DNA of 64,000 nt. It comes from Fructobacillus tropaeoli (GTDB taxonomy: Bacteria > Bacillota > Bacilli > Lactobacillales > Lactobacillaceae). A program made the translations under genes and the position numbers. Positions 45,053 to 57,631 of this stretch are shown here, one piece after another. The notes under the pieces were generated by a model. The model did not search any database, was not told the origin of the DNA, and saw only the letters and a list, made by a program, of their open reading frames with translations. Each line of letters starts with the position of its first letter. Position 1 is the first letter of the stretch. The stretch covers positions 1 through 64,000 of the forward strand of contig NZ_DF968084.1 in the NCBI RefSeq assembly GCF_001047135.2, in the 5' to 3' direction.

Positions 45053-45766
45053 ATGGCAAAATTAGTTTTGATCCGTCACGGTCAAAGTGAATGGAACGCA
45101 TTAAACCTCTTTAATGGTTGGATTGACACCAAGTTGTCTGACAAGGGAATTGACCAAGCTAAGCAAGCTGGAGCACTCTTGAAGGAAGAAGGATTGGTTT
45201 TTGACCAAGCTTATACTTCTGTTTTGACACGTGCTATCACGACTTTGCACTACGCATTGGAAGAAGCTGGCCAATTGTACGTCCCGGAAGAAAAGTCATG
45301 GCGTTTGAACGAACGTCACTATGGCGCTTTGCAAGGACAAAACAAGGCAGAAGCCGCTGAAAAGTGGGGCGACGATCAAGTGCACATCTGGCGTCGTTCA
45401 TACGATGTTTTGCCTCCATTGCTTGAAAACTATGAAGAAACAGTTGAAGTTCAGGGTAAGACTTATCCTGCCTTTGACGCCCGTTATGCTGATGTTCCTT
45501 TCGGAGAATTGCCATTAGGTGAAAACTTGAAGGTTACTTTGGAACGAGTATTGCCATTCTACGAAGCCAAGATCAAGAAGGACTTGGAAGAAGGCAAGAA
45601 CGTTGTGATCGCAGCTCACGGTAACTCATTGCGTGCCTTGGCTAAGCACTTGGAAAAGATTTCAGATGATGACATCTTGAACCTTGAAATTGCTAACGGC
45701 CAACCAATCGTTTATGACTTGGCAGATGATTTGTCAATCAAGTCAAAGAAGACGTTGGGCGCATAA
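45053..45766 (+). CDS. gpmA: 2,3-bisphosphoglycerate-dependent phosphoglycerate mutase
   Basis: 237 aa from the ATG at 45053, with AGGAG seven bases upstream. The catalytic phospho-histidine is in '[10 protein letters not shown]' and the second His in '[16 protein letters not shown]'; '[17 protein letters not shown]' completes the site. Glycolysis: 3- to 2-phosphoglycerate. TATAAT at 45008-45013 is the likely -10. Confidence 0.97.
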   Translation: MAKLVLIRHGQSEWNALNLFNGWIDTKLSDKGIDQAKQAGALLKEEGLVFDQAYTSVLTRAITTLHYALEEAGQLYVPEEKSWRLNERHYGALQGQNKAEAAEKWGDDQVHIWRRSYDVLPPLLENYEETVEVQGKTYPAFDARYADVPFGELPLGENLKVTLERVLPFYEAKIKKDLEEGKNVVIAAHGNSLRALAKHLEKISDDDILNLEIANGQPIVYDLADDLSIKSKKTLGA

Positions 45767-45773
45767 AGTCAAC

Positions 45774-45816
45774 AAAAAGCCTGTCTGGGAAGAGTATTCC
45801 CCGGTGGGCTTTTTAT
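45774..45816 (+). terminator. Terminator after gpmA
   Basis: AAAAAGCCTGTCTGGG pairs with CCCCGGTGGGCTTTTT (several wobbles). Confidence 0.8.
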
Positions 45817-45844
45817 TAGGATTTTTTAGATAAAGGTAAAAAAT

Positions 45845-47128
45845 ATGGAAGAAAAACAGCAAAGGCAGCCGATTTACGACTTACATGAACGGCCTCCGTT
45901 TTTTCAATTAATTGGGTTGTCACTACAACACTTGTTTTCAATGTTTGGAGCGACGATTTTAGTGCCACTTTTGGTTGGTTTAAATCCTGGTGTCGCCCTT
46001 TTTTCATCAGGTGTTGGAACATTAATTCACTTGCTAACAACGAAAGGTAAGGTTCCCGCTTATATGGGATCTTCTTTTGCCTTTATCATCCCAATGGCTT
46101 CGATGATGAAGACCATTGGCTATCCGGCCGTTGGTCAGGGCGTTGTTTCAGTTGGAATTGTTTACTTGATTATTTCATTGATTGTTTGGCGAGTCGGTTC
46201 TGCTTGGATTGATAAAATTTTTCCACCAGAAGTTGTTGGACCGGTGATTTTGGTGATTGGTCTTTCATTGGCTGCGACAGCAGCCCAATCAGCGACGGAA
46301 CTTAATGGCCACTATGACATCAAGGTCTTTCTAGTTGCTGGCGCAACGTTGTTAGTCACGATTTTTGCCAATATGTATCTCGGTGGCTTTTTGGGCCTAA
46401 TTCCAGTGTTAATTGGCATTATCTTTGGTTACTTGTTGGCTTTGGCACTTGGCTTAGTGGACCTGAGTCCTGTTGCTAGCGCCCACTGGTTTGCGCTACC
46501 AAAGTTTGATTTTCTCTTTTCCGGCCATAATGGCCTTTCTTGGCACTTTTATCCAATGGCCGTCTTGACCATGGCCCCCTTAGTTTTGGTGACCTTATCG
46601 GAGCATTTAGGCCACTTGTTGGTTCTTTCTAAAATTACTGGTCAAGACTTCTTTGAAAATCCTGGTTTACACAAGACATTGGCCGGTGACGGAGCAGCCT
46701 CTGTCTTTGCTGGTTTAGTTGGTGGCCCAGCCGTTACTTCTTATGGTGAAAATATTGGAGTGATGCAGCTTTCACGTGTTTACTCTGTCTGGGTGATTGG
46801 TGGTGCCGCCGTCTTAGCTGCTGGATTTGCTTTCATTGGTAAGCTGTCGGCTTTGATTGGAACGGTCCCTGGTGCCGTTACTGGCGGTGTTGGCTTTATG
46901 CTGTATGGTGTGATCGCTGCGGCTGGCTTGCAAGTAATTGTTGACAATAAAGTTGATTATGGACAAAAGCGGAACTTAATGATTGCCGGTCCAGTGATGG
47001 TTGTTGGAATTGGAAACTTCCATTTAGCGCTTGGTTCACAAGTGGACTTCTCTGGTGTCGCATTAGCGACTGTTCTCGGAATCATTCTGAATTTGATTTT
47101 GCCTAAGGTGGCAAAATCAGACCGCTAA
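45845..47128 (+). CDS. uraA: Uracil permease (NCS2 family)
   Basis: 427 aa, 14 hydrophobic segments. 'FQLIGLSLQHLFSMFGATILVPLLVGLNP' and 'GSSFAFIIPM' are uracil/xanthine permease signatures; 'LVTLSEHLGHL' and 'PAVTSYGENIGVM' carry the substrate-binding Glu residues typical of UraA. Proton-linked uracil uptake. No PyrR-binding loop is seen in the short leader. Confidence 0.93.
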   Translation: MEEKQQRQPIYDLHERPPFFQLIGLSLQHLFSMFGATILVPLLVGLNPGVALFSSGVGTLIHLLTTKGKVPAYMGSSFAFIIPMASMMKTIGYPAVGQGVVSVGIVYLIISLIVWRVGSAWIDKIFPPEVVGPVILVIGLSLAATAAQSATELNGHYDIKVFLVAGATLLVTIFANMYLGGFLGLIPVLIGIIFGYLLALALGLVDLSPVASAHWFALPKFDFLFSGHNGLSWHFYPMAVLTMAPLVLVTLSEHLGHLLVLSKITGQDFFENPGLHKTLAGDGAASVFAGLVGGPAVTSYGENIGVMQLSRVYSVWVIGGAAVLAAGFAFIGKLSALIGTVPGAVTGGVGFMLYGVIAAAGLQVIVDNKVDYGQKRNLMIAGPVMVVGIGNFHLALGSQVDFSGVALATVLGIILNLILPKVAKSDR

Positions 47129-47248
47129 AGTCCTGATTTAATGGAGTTTTATCAACACTTTCCTTATTTTGTTGTTTAATTAGGTTACGATTAAAACAAA
47201 ATAAAAAATGTTGTGAAATTCCAACAAAGTTGCTTGTATTTGAGAACT

Positions 47249-47276
47249 TTGACGAGTATTATTGGGGATATATTTT
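47249..47276 (+). promoter_or_regulatory. Promoter of the ATP synthase operon
   Basis: TTGACG (47249-47254) and TATTTT (47271-47276), 16-base spacer, about 57 bases before atpB. Confidence 0.55.
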
Positions 47277-47332
47277 GAGGAGTGCGCCCAACGCCTTGCA
47301 TCAAAATAAGTTCTTTAGAAAGGAGAAAATCG

Positions 47333-48055
47333 ATGGATGAACCAACATCAACCTTTACCTTGTTGGGTCTAACCTTTAACTGGACGACGATTATTTCAAC
47401 GCTTTTGGCAATGTCAATCGTGGTTTTGGTAGCGGTTTTGATGACTCGAAAAGTGGGTATTCGTCCAAGCCGAGGGCAGAACGCAATTGAGTATGTCTTA
47501 GATTTTGTTCGCGGAATCTTAGGCGACCAGTTGCCGGCCAATTTGGCCCGACAATTCGGTCTCTATTCCTTCACCCTTTTCTTGTTTTTGATTGTTGCAA
47601 ACGAGATGGGCTTGCTGTTGCAAGTTAAGATGGGTAATGGCGTTACTTATGTTAAGTCGCCAACAGCTGACCCATTATTTGCCTTTACATTGGCGATTAT
47701 GTCGTTGATGCTTGCCCATGGAACAGGTGTGAAGACACTTGGTTTGGGTGGCTATCTGAAGAACATGTTCTTCGAACCCTACGTTGCGATGTTTCCTTTG
47801 AATGTGGTTGAGCAGTTTACGAACTTCTTGACCCTTGCTTTGCGGCTCTTTGGAAATATCTTCGCCGGCGAATTGATGTTAAATTTGCTCGCAAGCATGG
47901 CTTGGGGAACTCACCTAAATGGGTTCTGGATTATCCTAGCCTTCCCATTGGAAATTGCATGGCAGGGATTCTCACTACTAATTGGTGGAATTCAAGCCTA
48001 TGTCTTTGTCATGTTGACCGCCGTCTTTACGGCTCAGTTATCTGGCAATGAATAG
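47333..48055 (+). CDS. atpB: F-type ATP synthase subunit a
   Basis: 240 aa from the ATG at 47333 (AAAGGAG upstream). Five helices; the essential arginine is in 'LTLALRLFGNIFAGEL'. Forms the proton half-channels against the c-ring. First gene of an eight-gene operon. Confidence 0.97.
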   Translation: MDEPTSTFTLLGLTFNWTTIISTLLAMSIVVLVAVLMTRKVGIRPSRGQNAIEYVLDFVRGILGDQLPANLARQFGLYSFTLFLFLIVANEMGLLLQVKMGNGVTYVKSPTADPLFAFTLAIMSLMLAHGTGVKTLGLGGYLKNMFFEPYVAMFPLNVVEQFTNFLTLALRLFGNIFAGELMLNLLASMAWGTHLNGFWIILAFPLEIAWQGFSLLIGGIQAYVFVMLTAVFTAQLSGNE

Positions 48056-48145
48056 GATTGACTTGGTCTAGCACAGCGTTAGGCCACACGCGGGAGCGTT
48101 ATCATCCAAACCGAAAGAAAAAAACGCGGAGCGTTTTAGCATTAA

Positions 48146-48385
<240 letters not shown>

Positions 48386-48406
48386 TAGTCCCAGAGGGAG
48401 GAAAAA

Positions 48407-48916
48407 ATGATGGTTCCAACACTATCAATGACAAAGGCCATGCCTTTAGGTGATATGGTCTTCATTATCGTCGCTTTCCTTACTCTGATGGTCATCTTGA
48501 AGCACGTTGCTTACGGTCCTTTAACGAAGGCATTGGATGCACGTGCAGATAAAATTAACAACGATTTGGATAGTGCCCAAAAGGCAAACGAAGATGCAGC
48601 CAAGTTGGCTGCACAACGTGAACAGGAATTGGCTGACGGCAAAGACCAAGCCAGTCAAGTGATTAGCGCTGCTAAGAAATCAGCTAAGGACCAGTCAGAA
48701 GCTCTCTTGAAGACTGCTAATGACCAGGCCTTAAGCTTGCGTAAAGCAGCTGAAAATGATGCTGATCAGTTGAAGACTGAGGCGTTGGCTTCTGCCAAGA
48801 AGGATGTTGCAGACTTGTCTGTAACAATTGCATCTAAATTGATTCAAAAGAATTTATCTGCTGATGATCAGCGGTCTTTGATTGATGCCTATTTGGCAGA
48901 CTTAGACCAGCAGTAA
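48407..48916 (+). CDS. atpF: F-type ATP synthase subunit b
   Basis: 169 aa. One N-terminal membrane helix ('MVFIIVAFLTLMVIL') precedes a long charged, Ala/Lys/Asp-rich helix that dimerises as the peripheral stalk. Starts 21 bases after atpE with GGAGG. Confidence 0.96.
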   Translation: MMVPTLSMTKAMPLGDMVFIIVAFLTLMVILKHVAYGPLTKALDARADKINNDLDSAQKANEDAAKLAAQREQELADGKDQASQVISAAKKSAKDQSEALLKTANDQALSLRKAAENDADQLKTEALASAKKDVADLSVTIASKLIQKNLSADDQRSLIDAYLADLDQQ

Positions 48917-48925
48917 GGGGGGCGT

Positions 48926-49468
48926 ATGGCCAAGCAAAAAGAAAAAATTGTTAACCAATACGCCCAAGCAATCTTGGCTTATGCAGACGAACACAATGTT
49001 TTAGAAAACATTAGTGCAGACTTGCTAGCCATTCGTTCAGTGGTTGTCGCTGAACCAAAATTAACTTCTTTGTTAACAGCACAGACAATTTCTGATGCTG
49101 ACCAAGGTGGGTTAGTTGATGCGCTGACGCAAGGCGCAGATAATGCAGTGGTGAACTTGGTTAAAATTCTTTTGGCCCACCACCATTTCGCATATTTGCC
49201 TGCAGTAGTTGATCGTTTCTTTGACCTTTACCAGCAAAGTCAAGGCATTCAGGCCGTGACCATCACCACAGCAGTGGAAGCTGATGAAGACCAAAAAGAG
49301 CGGTTGTCAAATGCTTTTAAGAAGCAAAGTGGCGCAAAGAAAATCCAAGCAACCTATAAAGTCGATCAAGACATTATTGGGGGCGTGGTAATGCAATCGA
49401 AGTCGTTGTTAATTGACGGCTCATTGCAGACAAAGATTGCCAAAATGAGGGCAGAGTTACTAGGTTAG
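48926..49468 (+). CDS. atpH: F-type ATP synthase subunit delta
   Basis: 180 aa. 'IVNQYAQAILAYADEHN' is the N-terminal helical domain; the C-terminal motif 'DQDIIGGVVMQSKSLLIDGSLQTKIAKM' is the OSCP/delta signature. Links the peripheral stalk to the F1 head. 9 bases after atpF. Confidence 0.97.
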   Translation: MAKQKEKIVNQYAQAILAYADEHNVLENISADLLAIRSVVVAEPKLTSLLTAQTISDADQGGLVDALTQGADNAVVNLVKILLAHHHFAYLPAVVDRFFDLYQQSQGIQAVTITTAVEADEDQKERLSNAFKKQSGAKKIQATYKVDQDIIGGVVMQSKSLLIDGSLQTKIAKMRAELLG

Positions 49469-49471
49469 TGA

Positions 49472-50995
<1,524 letters not shown>

Positions 50996-51006
50996 AAGGA
51001 GGCAAC

Positions 51007-51918
51007 ATGGCTTCTTTACAAGATATTAAACGGCGAATTGGCTCAACAAAAAAGACTCGGCAGATTACAGCCGCAATGCAGTTGGTTTCAACTGCAAAGC
51101 TAAGTAAGATTCAAAATTCGGCAACCGGTTATCATGAATATGCTAACCGTTTGAAGGCAGTTGTGGGCCACTTAATTGAGGCGCACGTGTTGGACAATGT
51201 CGATTCTGCTCATTTACCAATGGTTGCTAAGCGGCCGGTAAAGAAGACGGGAATCTTGCTTGTGACCTCAGACCGAGGTTTAGTTGGGTCTTATAACGCC
51301 AACATCATCAAGGAAACCAATGCCTTGATGGAAAAGCACAACTTAACCAAAGAAAATACTGTGATCTTAGCAATTGGTGGTAACGGGGCTGATTTTTACA
51401 AGCAACGTGGCTTCTCAATTGCCTTGGAACACCGCGGTATTTCCGATGTCCCAACCTTCAATGAAATTCGCCAACTGTTAAAGACGGTGATTTCATTGTA
51501 TGAAGCGGAAGCCTTTGATTCTTTGCACTTGGTTTACAATCACTTTGTGAACCGCTTGGAATCAGAGCAACGCAACACGCAATTATTGCCATTGACAAAG
51601 GACATTTTGGAAGACATGGATGATAGTCACGAACACGTGGCAGCTGACTTTGAAGTTCAATCAGCCTATGATTCCGAACCTGATTCAACTGCAGTTTTGA
51701 ACGTGGTTTTGCCTCAATACATCCAATCATTGGTTTTCGAAGCCGTATTGGATGCTAAGACGGCGGAACATGCCGCATCATCAACGGCGATGTCATCGGC
51801 AACCGACTCAGCCGACGATTTGATTGGAACGTTAGGTTTGCAATATAACCGTGCGCGTCAAGCTCAAATCACGACTGAAATCACCGAAATTACTGGTGGT
51901 TTGGTTGCTTTGGAATAA
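51007..51918 (+). CDS. atpG: F-type ATP synthase subunit gamma
   Basis: 303 aa. N-terminal '[27 protein letters not shown]' and C-terminal '[21 protein letters not shown]' helices form the rotor coiled coil; '[14 protein letters not shown]' is the Rossmann core. 11 bases after atpA. Confidence 0.98.
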   Translation: MASLQDIKRRIGSTKKTRQITAAMQLVSTAKLSKIQNSATGYHEYANRLKAVVGHLIEAHVLDNVDSAHLPMVAKRPVKKTGILLVTSDRGLVGSYNANIIKETNALMEKHNLTKENTVILAIGGNGADFYKQRGFSIALEHRGISDVPTFNEIRQLLKTVISLYEAEAFDSLHLVYNHFVNRLESEQRNTQLLPLTKDILEDMDDSHEHVAADFEVQSAYDSEPDSTAVLNVVLPQYIQSLVFEAVLDAKTAEHAASSTAMSSATDSADDLIGTLGLQYNRARQAQITTEITEITGGLVALE

Positions 51919-51969
51919 GCTAATCGCAGCATCTTTGCTGATTTTTAAGCAGCAAAGCTTTGAATTTGA

Positions 51970-53382
<1,413 letters not shown>

Positions 53383-53393
53383 GGGGGTAATCC

Positions 53394-53837
53394 ATGGCTG
53401 ATGAAGAAACAAGCTCACGGGGAATCACAGTTAAGATTGTGACCCCTGAAGGCCAAGTCTACGACCAAGACCAAGTTGAAATTGCTGTCATTAATACACA
53501 GGGTGGACAACTTGGAATTATGGCCGGCCATGAACCAATTTTGGCCGCCATGGCCATTGACGAAATGTTGGTTAAAAAAGACCAGCAAGAAAAGTCACTC
53601 GCCGTTAACGGTGGCGTGGCTGAGTTTTCTAATAATCTGTTGACGGTTATCGCCGACAGTGCGGAAACTGCTGATAATATCGATGTGAATCGTGCTGAAA
53701 GTGCCAAGGAACGTGCGCAAGCTCGTTTGGACCATGCACAAGAAATCAAGAACCAACATGAAATGGATATGGCTCGTGTCGCTTTGATGCGTGCCGTTAA
53801 CCGAATTCACGTTGCTTCAATTCGCTCAGGTCGTTAA
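53394..53837 (+). CDS. atpC: F-type ATP synthase subunit epsilon
   Basis: 147 aa. 'KIVTPEGQVYDQDQVEIAVINTQGGQLGIMAGHEPILA' is the beta-sandwich and the last ~50 residues the two-helix hairpin ('ESAKERAQARLDHAQE'). Regulates ATP hydrolysis. Last gene of the operon, 11 bases after atpD. Confidence 0.97.
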   Translation: MADEETSSRGITVKIVTPEGQVYDQDQVEIAVINTQGGQLGIMAGHEPILAAMAIDEMLVKKDQQEKSLAVNGGVAEFSNNLLTVIADSAETADNIDVNRAESAKERAQARLDHAQEIKNQHEMDMARVALMRAVNRIHVASIRSGR

Positions 53838-53841
53838 AATC

Positions 53842-53878
53842 AAAAAGGGAGTTAGCTGTTAGCTGACTCCTTTTTTTG
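53842..53878 (+). terminator. Terminator of the atp operon
   Basis: GGGAGTTAGCTG-type arm pairs with AGCTGACTCC, then T7. Confidence 0.88.
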
Positions 53879-54054
53879 TCGTTTAAATTAAAAATCAGTG
53901 GGTCTGAGCCCAAGCTGATTTATCAGTAAAAGATTTGCTCTAATGGGTTCTTATCATAATTTTAAAAACACTGTTACATAAAAAGGGTTATCATGAGACA
54001 TAGTAGGCGCAGATTATCGATTTTTTCTCGCCTCAAAAAAGAAAGGAGAGTCAT

Positions 54055-55092
54055 ATGAACGTCAAAAAGCAATTATTAATTGCTGCTGGTTTGGCCGGTT
54101 CCGTTGCAGCCGGTCAACATGCAGTTAGTGCCGACCAGGTACAAAAGCATACAGTTGCCAATGGCGAAACGCTATCAGCATTAGCGTCTCGTTTTAATAC
54201 GACGGTGGCACAGTTGGCATCGGATAATCAAATTCAAAATGTTGATCAAATTTATCAAGGACAAGAATTGATTATCGGTGTTGCCAATACAAACGCCACA
54301 TCACAAAATGCCACAACACAAACGACCGAAAATACTTACCGAGTCCAAGCGGGTGATAACCTGTGGACATTGGCGCAGAAGTTTGGTTTGAGCGTTGATC
54401 AGTTGGCCCAAGAAAATAATATCAAGGATGCCAATCAAATTTTTGTTGGACAGACTTTGTCTGTCAATAAAAATGGCAGCCAGACGAGTTCTCAAAGTGC
54501 CCAAACGTCTACATCGCAGTCTGTTAGTTCCCAGACGGCTGCATCACAGGCTCCTTTATCGCAGTCGGTCAGTTCTCAGGCAGCGGTTTCACAAGCCCCT
54601 GCATCGCAGTCTGTTAGTTCCCAGACGGCTGCATCACAGGCTCCTGTATCGCAGTCGGTCAGTTCTCAGGCAGCGGTTTCACAAGCCCCTGCATCGCAGT
54701 CAGCCAGTTCTCAGGTAGCTGCATCACAGGCCCCTGCATCGCAGACTGCTAGTTCTCAGGTAGCTGTTTCCGAGGCCCCTGCATCGCAAGCGGCTCCAAC
54801 GCCAGTAACTAGCCAGCAAAGCCAGGCGGTGCAAGTCAGCAACTTGGATTATAATCAAGCTGAACAGCAGGCCCTTCAAACAATCATTATGAAGGAATCT
54901 GGTGGCAACGTGAATGCGACAAACGGCATTTACTTTGGAATTGGCCAGTTATCACCAACTTTGCGTGCTCGCTATGGTGGTAATTCAACTGATTATCAAG
55001 ATCAGTTGCAAGCAATGAAAGCCTATATTGCTGCTCGTTACGGGACTGCACAGGCCGCATTGGCTCATCATTTGCAGTATGGTTGGTACTAA
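54055..55092 (+). CDS. Secreted two-LysM protein with SLT-like C-terminal domain
   Basis: 345 aa. Signal peptide 1-26 ending 'AVSADQ'. LysM1 about 31-75 and LysM2 about 94-137 bind peptidoglycan. Six 15-residue Ser/Gln/Ala repeats span 154-243. The C-terminal ~80 residues ('IIMKESGGNVNATNGIYFGIGQLSPTL') look like a small lytic transglycosylase with Glu281 as the likely catalytic acid, ending 'HHLQYGWY' as in aggregation-promoting-factor-like proteins. A wall-remodelling role is likely. Confidence 0.9.
   Translation: MNVKKQLLIAAGLAGSVAAGQHAVSADQVQKHTVANGETLSALASRFNTTVAQLASDNQIQNVDQIYQGQELIIGVANTNATSQNATTQTTENTYRVQAGDNLWTLAQKFGLSVDQLAQENNIKDANQIFVGQTLSVNKNGSQTSSQSAQTSTSQSVSSQTAASQAPLSQSVSSQAAVSQAPASQSVSSQTAASQAPVSQSVSSQAAVSQAPASQSASSQVAASQAPASQTASSQVAVSEAPASQAAPTPVTSQQSQAVQVSNLDYNQAEQQALQTIIMKESGGNVNATNGIYFGIGQLSPTLRARYGGNSTDYQDQLQAMKAYIAARYGTAQAALAHHLQYGWY
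54514..54783 (+). repeat. Six 45-bp tandem repeats in the LysM gene
   Basis: Encode 15-residue units of the form SQSVSSQ(T/A)A(A/V)SQAP(A/V/L). Units alternate, giving a nearly exact 90-bp higher-order repeat (54514-54603 and 54604-54693), so recent duplication is evident. Confidence 0.9.
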
Positions 55093-55125
55093 AATCAAAA
55101 AAATAAACTTTTTTTGATTTAGGTG

Positions 55126-55154
55126 TTGACGAAAGCGTCTTACCTTGATATACT
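55126..55154 (+). promoter_or_regulatory. tRNA-Glu promoter
   Basis: TTGACG (55126-55131) and TATACT (55149-55154), 17-base spacer, about 42 bases before the tRNA. An A/T-only hairpin at about 55093-55120 may end the LysM transcript. Confidence 0.75.
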
Positions 55155-55196
55155 AATATAGTTGTTTGATAGAGATATCAAGTAACGACTGACCAT

Positions 55197-55268
55197 GGCT
55201 CGTTGGTCAAGTGGCTAAGACGCTGCCCTTTCACGGCGGAATCGAGAGTTCGATTCTCTCACGAGCTA
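55197..55268 (+). tRNA. tRNA-Glu (TTC)
   Basis: 72 nt. Acceptor GGCTCGT/ACGAGCT (first pair G-U), D-arm GGTCAAGTGGCTAAGAC, anticodon TTC in CCCTTTCACGG, T-arm AGTTCGATTCT, A discriminator. CCA is not encoded. Confidence 0.95.
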
Positions 55269-55273
55269 CTATT

Positions 55274-55302
55274 AAAGTCGCAACTTCGGTTGCGGCTTTT
55301 TT
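55274..55302 (+). terminator. Terminator after tRNA-Glu
   Basis: AAGTCGCAAC, TTCG loop, GTTGCGGCTTTTTT. Confidence 0.88.
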
Positions 55303-55321
55303 GTTGTCTAAAAAAGCAAAG

Positions 55322-55386
55322 AAAAAACCGCTGATTTGACTGGAAAGGCAAGAAGTTTTTAAGCCTTTTAGTGATGTCATCAGCGA
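55322..55386 (-). terminator. Terminator after the PanE-like gene
   Basis: On the minus strand CGCTGAT pairs with ATCAGCG across a loop with an inner AAAGGC/GCCTTT hairpin, then T6. Confidence 0.65.
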
Positions 55387-55401
55387 TTCTTACTATAATT
55401 T

Positions 55402-56382
55402 TTACTTTTCTGGTTGTGCCAGCTTGTTAACTGGTGGGTTAAATTCACGCATCGCTTCTGCAAGGTGAACTAAGCTGGTAATCAAGCGTTGGTTAGGAGC
55501 TGGTACGCCGTTCTTTTCGGCTAAATCAGCCAAGTAGCCATTGATGTAGTCGACTTCCGTTGGACGGCCCTTAACAAAGTCTTGGTACATAGAAGGGAAG
55601 TGGAGTGGGTTACCAACGCGGGAAACGTAATCCACTTGTTCCAGCATTTCTTGTTCCGTTTCAATCAATTCAATACCGGCAGCCTTTGTCCCTGCATAAA
55701 CTTCTGCGACCAATGGAGCGGCAATCTTTGAAACGAAGTCCTTGTATTGAATCAAGTGACCCATACGAGCCTGGAACATGGTAGCAATTGAATTTTCAAC
55801 TGCGTTAAAGGCTACCTTGGTGAGCAATGTTCCCATAAAGTTTTCAGAATATGAAGGATTCAATCCGGCTGCTTGAAAATCCTTTTGAACTTCATCCATA
55901 ACCTTAGAAGGCTTTTGGGTCAAGTTCGCATATACGGAACTTGTTTCCCCAATAAAGTCGACATCTCCAAAGTTGTTCAAAATAGTGGCAATCATGGCTG
56001 TTCCACCAATAATGTGCTCATCGTCAAAATATTCTTGAATCTTTTCAATGTGACCCATACCGTTCATGGCTGCCAAAGCGGTTTGTCCCTTTTGGAACTT
56101 AGGTTGCAAGCGCTTCAACGCATCTGCTAACTGCATTTGCTTCATGAAGAAAATCCAGACATCTGGGGTACCTTCATATTCTTCTGGTGAATAAATATTC
56201 ACCTTAATTGGCGTCTTGTCTTCGTGGTCAACTGATCGGTAAACCACGTCGCCTTGCGCCTTAATGACGTCAACAGAACCTTGTGTTGGTTCGACAAAAT
56301 CAACGTCGAGGCCAGCTTCTTCTTGCAATAAGAGGCCATAACGAAGGCCCATCGCACCCGCACCAACAACAGCATATTTCAT
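55402..56382 (-). CDS. Ketopantoate reductase family protein (PanE/ApbA)
   Basis: 326 aa. 'MKYAVVGAGAMGLRYGLLL' binds NADP(H); 'LLTKVAFNAVENSIATMFQARMG' contains the catalytic Lys and Asn, and 'FPSMYQDFVKGRPTEVDYINGYL' is the C-terminal signature. Reduces 2-dehydropantoate to pantoate or acts on a related 2-keto acid. With a CoaA-like kinase in the window a CoA role is possible, but panB/panC are not seen. Confidence 0.85.
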   Translation of the reverse strand: MKYAVVGAGAMGLRYGLLLQEEAGLDVDFVEPTQGSVDVIKAQGDVVYRSVDHEDKTPIKVNIYSPEEYEGTPDVWIFFMKQMQLADALKRLQPKFQKGQTALAAMNGMGHIEKIQEYFDDEHIIGGTAMIATILNNFGDVDFIGETSSVYANLTQKPSKVMDEVQKDFQAAGLNPSYSENFMGTLLTKVAFNAVENSIATMFQARMGHLIQYKDFVSKIAAPLVAEVYAGTKAAGIELIETEQEMLEQVDYVSRVGNPLHFPSMYQDFVKGRPTEVDYINGYLADLAEKNGVPAPNQRLITSLVHLAEAMREFNPPVNKLAQPEK

Positions 56383-56513
56383 ATTGATTCCCCCTTAGTG
56401 TGAAAATATTCTAATCTTTTTCTCATAATATAACAATAAAACAAGAATCCTGCAAGTCGAGTTTGATTTCGTTATAATGGAGAGGTTAATAACTAGAAAG
56501 AGAAATAGAAGCC

Positions 56514-57530
56514 ATGGAAAAAGAAATTTATTTAACCGGCGATCGCCCAACCGGAAAACTACATATCGGTCACTATATCGGATCTCTGAAGAATCGGGTG
56601 GCCATGCAAAATTCTGGGAAATTTGATCCCTATATCATGATTGCGGATACCCAAGCCTTTACGGATAATGCGCGTAATCCTGAAAAAATCAGACAATCAT
56701 TGACGGAAGTTGCCTTAGATTATTTGGCTGTTGGATTGGACCCAAAGAAATCAACTATTTTTGTCCAGTCTCAAATTCCAGGTTTAGCTGAATTAACGAT
56801 GTACTTTATGAATTTGGTTTCATTAGGACGGTTAGAGCGTAATCCAACAGTCAAGACTGAAATTCAACAAAAGGGCTTCGGGGAAGGGATTCCTGCTGGG
56901 TTCTTAACGTATCCAGTTTCTCAAGCCGCAGATATCACCATTTTTAAGGCAAAAAAGGTCCCAGTTGGTGACGATCAAAAGCCGATGATTGAGCAAACAC
57001 GTGAATTAGTTCGTTCATTCAATAATGCTTATCAAAAAGATGTTTTTGTTGAGCCTGAGGGCGTTTTCCCACCAAAGGGACAGGGCCGTCTTCCTGGAAT
57101 TGATGGAAATGCGAAGATGTCAAAGTCATTGAATAATGGGATCTACCTTTCTGATGATCCAGATACTTTAGCTAAGAAAGTCAAGTCAATGTATACCGAC
57201 CCAACACATATTCGTGTTGAGGACCCGGGACATGTTGAAGGCAACGTCGTCTTTACCTATTTAGATATTTTTGACCCCGATCAAGGGCGAGTACAAGATT
57301 TAAAGGAACAGTACCAGGCTGGGGGCTTAGGTGATATGAAGCTTAAGAAACACCTATTGGACGTGATGGAAGCTGAATTGGCACCGATTCGTGAGCGCCG
57401 GTTAGAGTACGCACAAAACATGGATCAGGTATTAGCCATGTTGAAAAATGGCTCAGAAAAAGCAAATCAAAGAGCTGAAGAAACTATGAAAGAGGTTCGA
57501 GCAGCCATGGGTATCAATTATTTTAATTAA
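56514..57530 (+). CDS. trpS: Tryptophanyl-tRNA synthetase
   Basis: 338 aa. Class I motifs HIGH ('[13 protein letters not shown]') and KMSKS ('[11 protein letters not shown]'), with '[21 protein letters not shown]' in the core. Charges tRNA-Trp. The 131-base leader has a TATAAT (56476-56481) and no T-box, unlike tyrS. Confidence 0.97.
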   Translation: MEKEIYLTGDRPTGKLHIGHYIGSLKNRVAMQNSGKFDPYIMIADTQAFTDNARNPEKIRQSLTEVALDYLAVGLDPKKSTIFVQSQIPGLAELTMYFMNLVSLGRLERNPTVKTEIQQKGFGEGIPAGFLTYPVSQAADITIFKAKKVPVGDDQKPMIEQTRELVRSFNNAYQKDVFVEPEGVFPPKGQGRLPGIDGNAKMSKSLNNGIYLSDDPDTLAKKVKSMYTDPTHIRVEDPGHVEGNVVFTYLDIFDPDQGRVQDLKEQYQAGGLGDMKLKKHLLDVMEAELAPIRERRLEYAQNMDQVLAMLKNGSEKANQRAEETMKEVRAAMGINYFN

Positions 57531-57631
57531 GAACAATTCTTGATTACAATAGTTGCACTTTGCTTTTTTTATTACATGACGTAAACTCTTTTACATAAGA
57601 ATGTTATTTATTTATCGAAGAGGACCGTCTT

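Noticed and set aside
45767-45844. PyrR-type attenuator before the uracil permease
   Set aside because: The hairpin is explained as the gpmA terminator, and no PyrR-binding loop sequence is present.
54395-54718. Second-frame open reading stretch within the LysM gene repeats
   Set aside because: Another repeat artefact; Arg/His/Leu-rich composition without a start signal.
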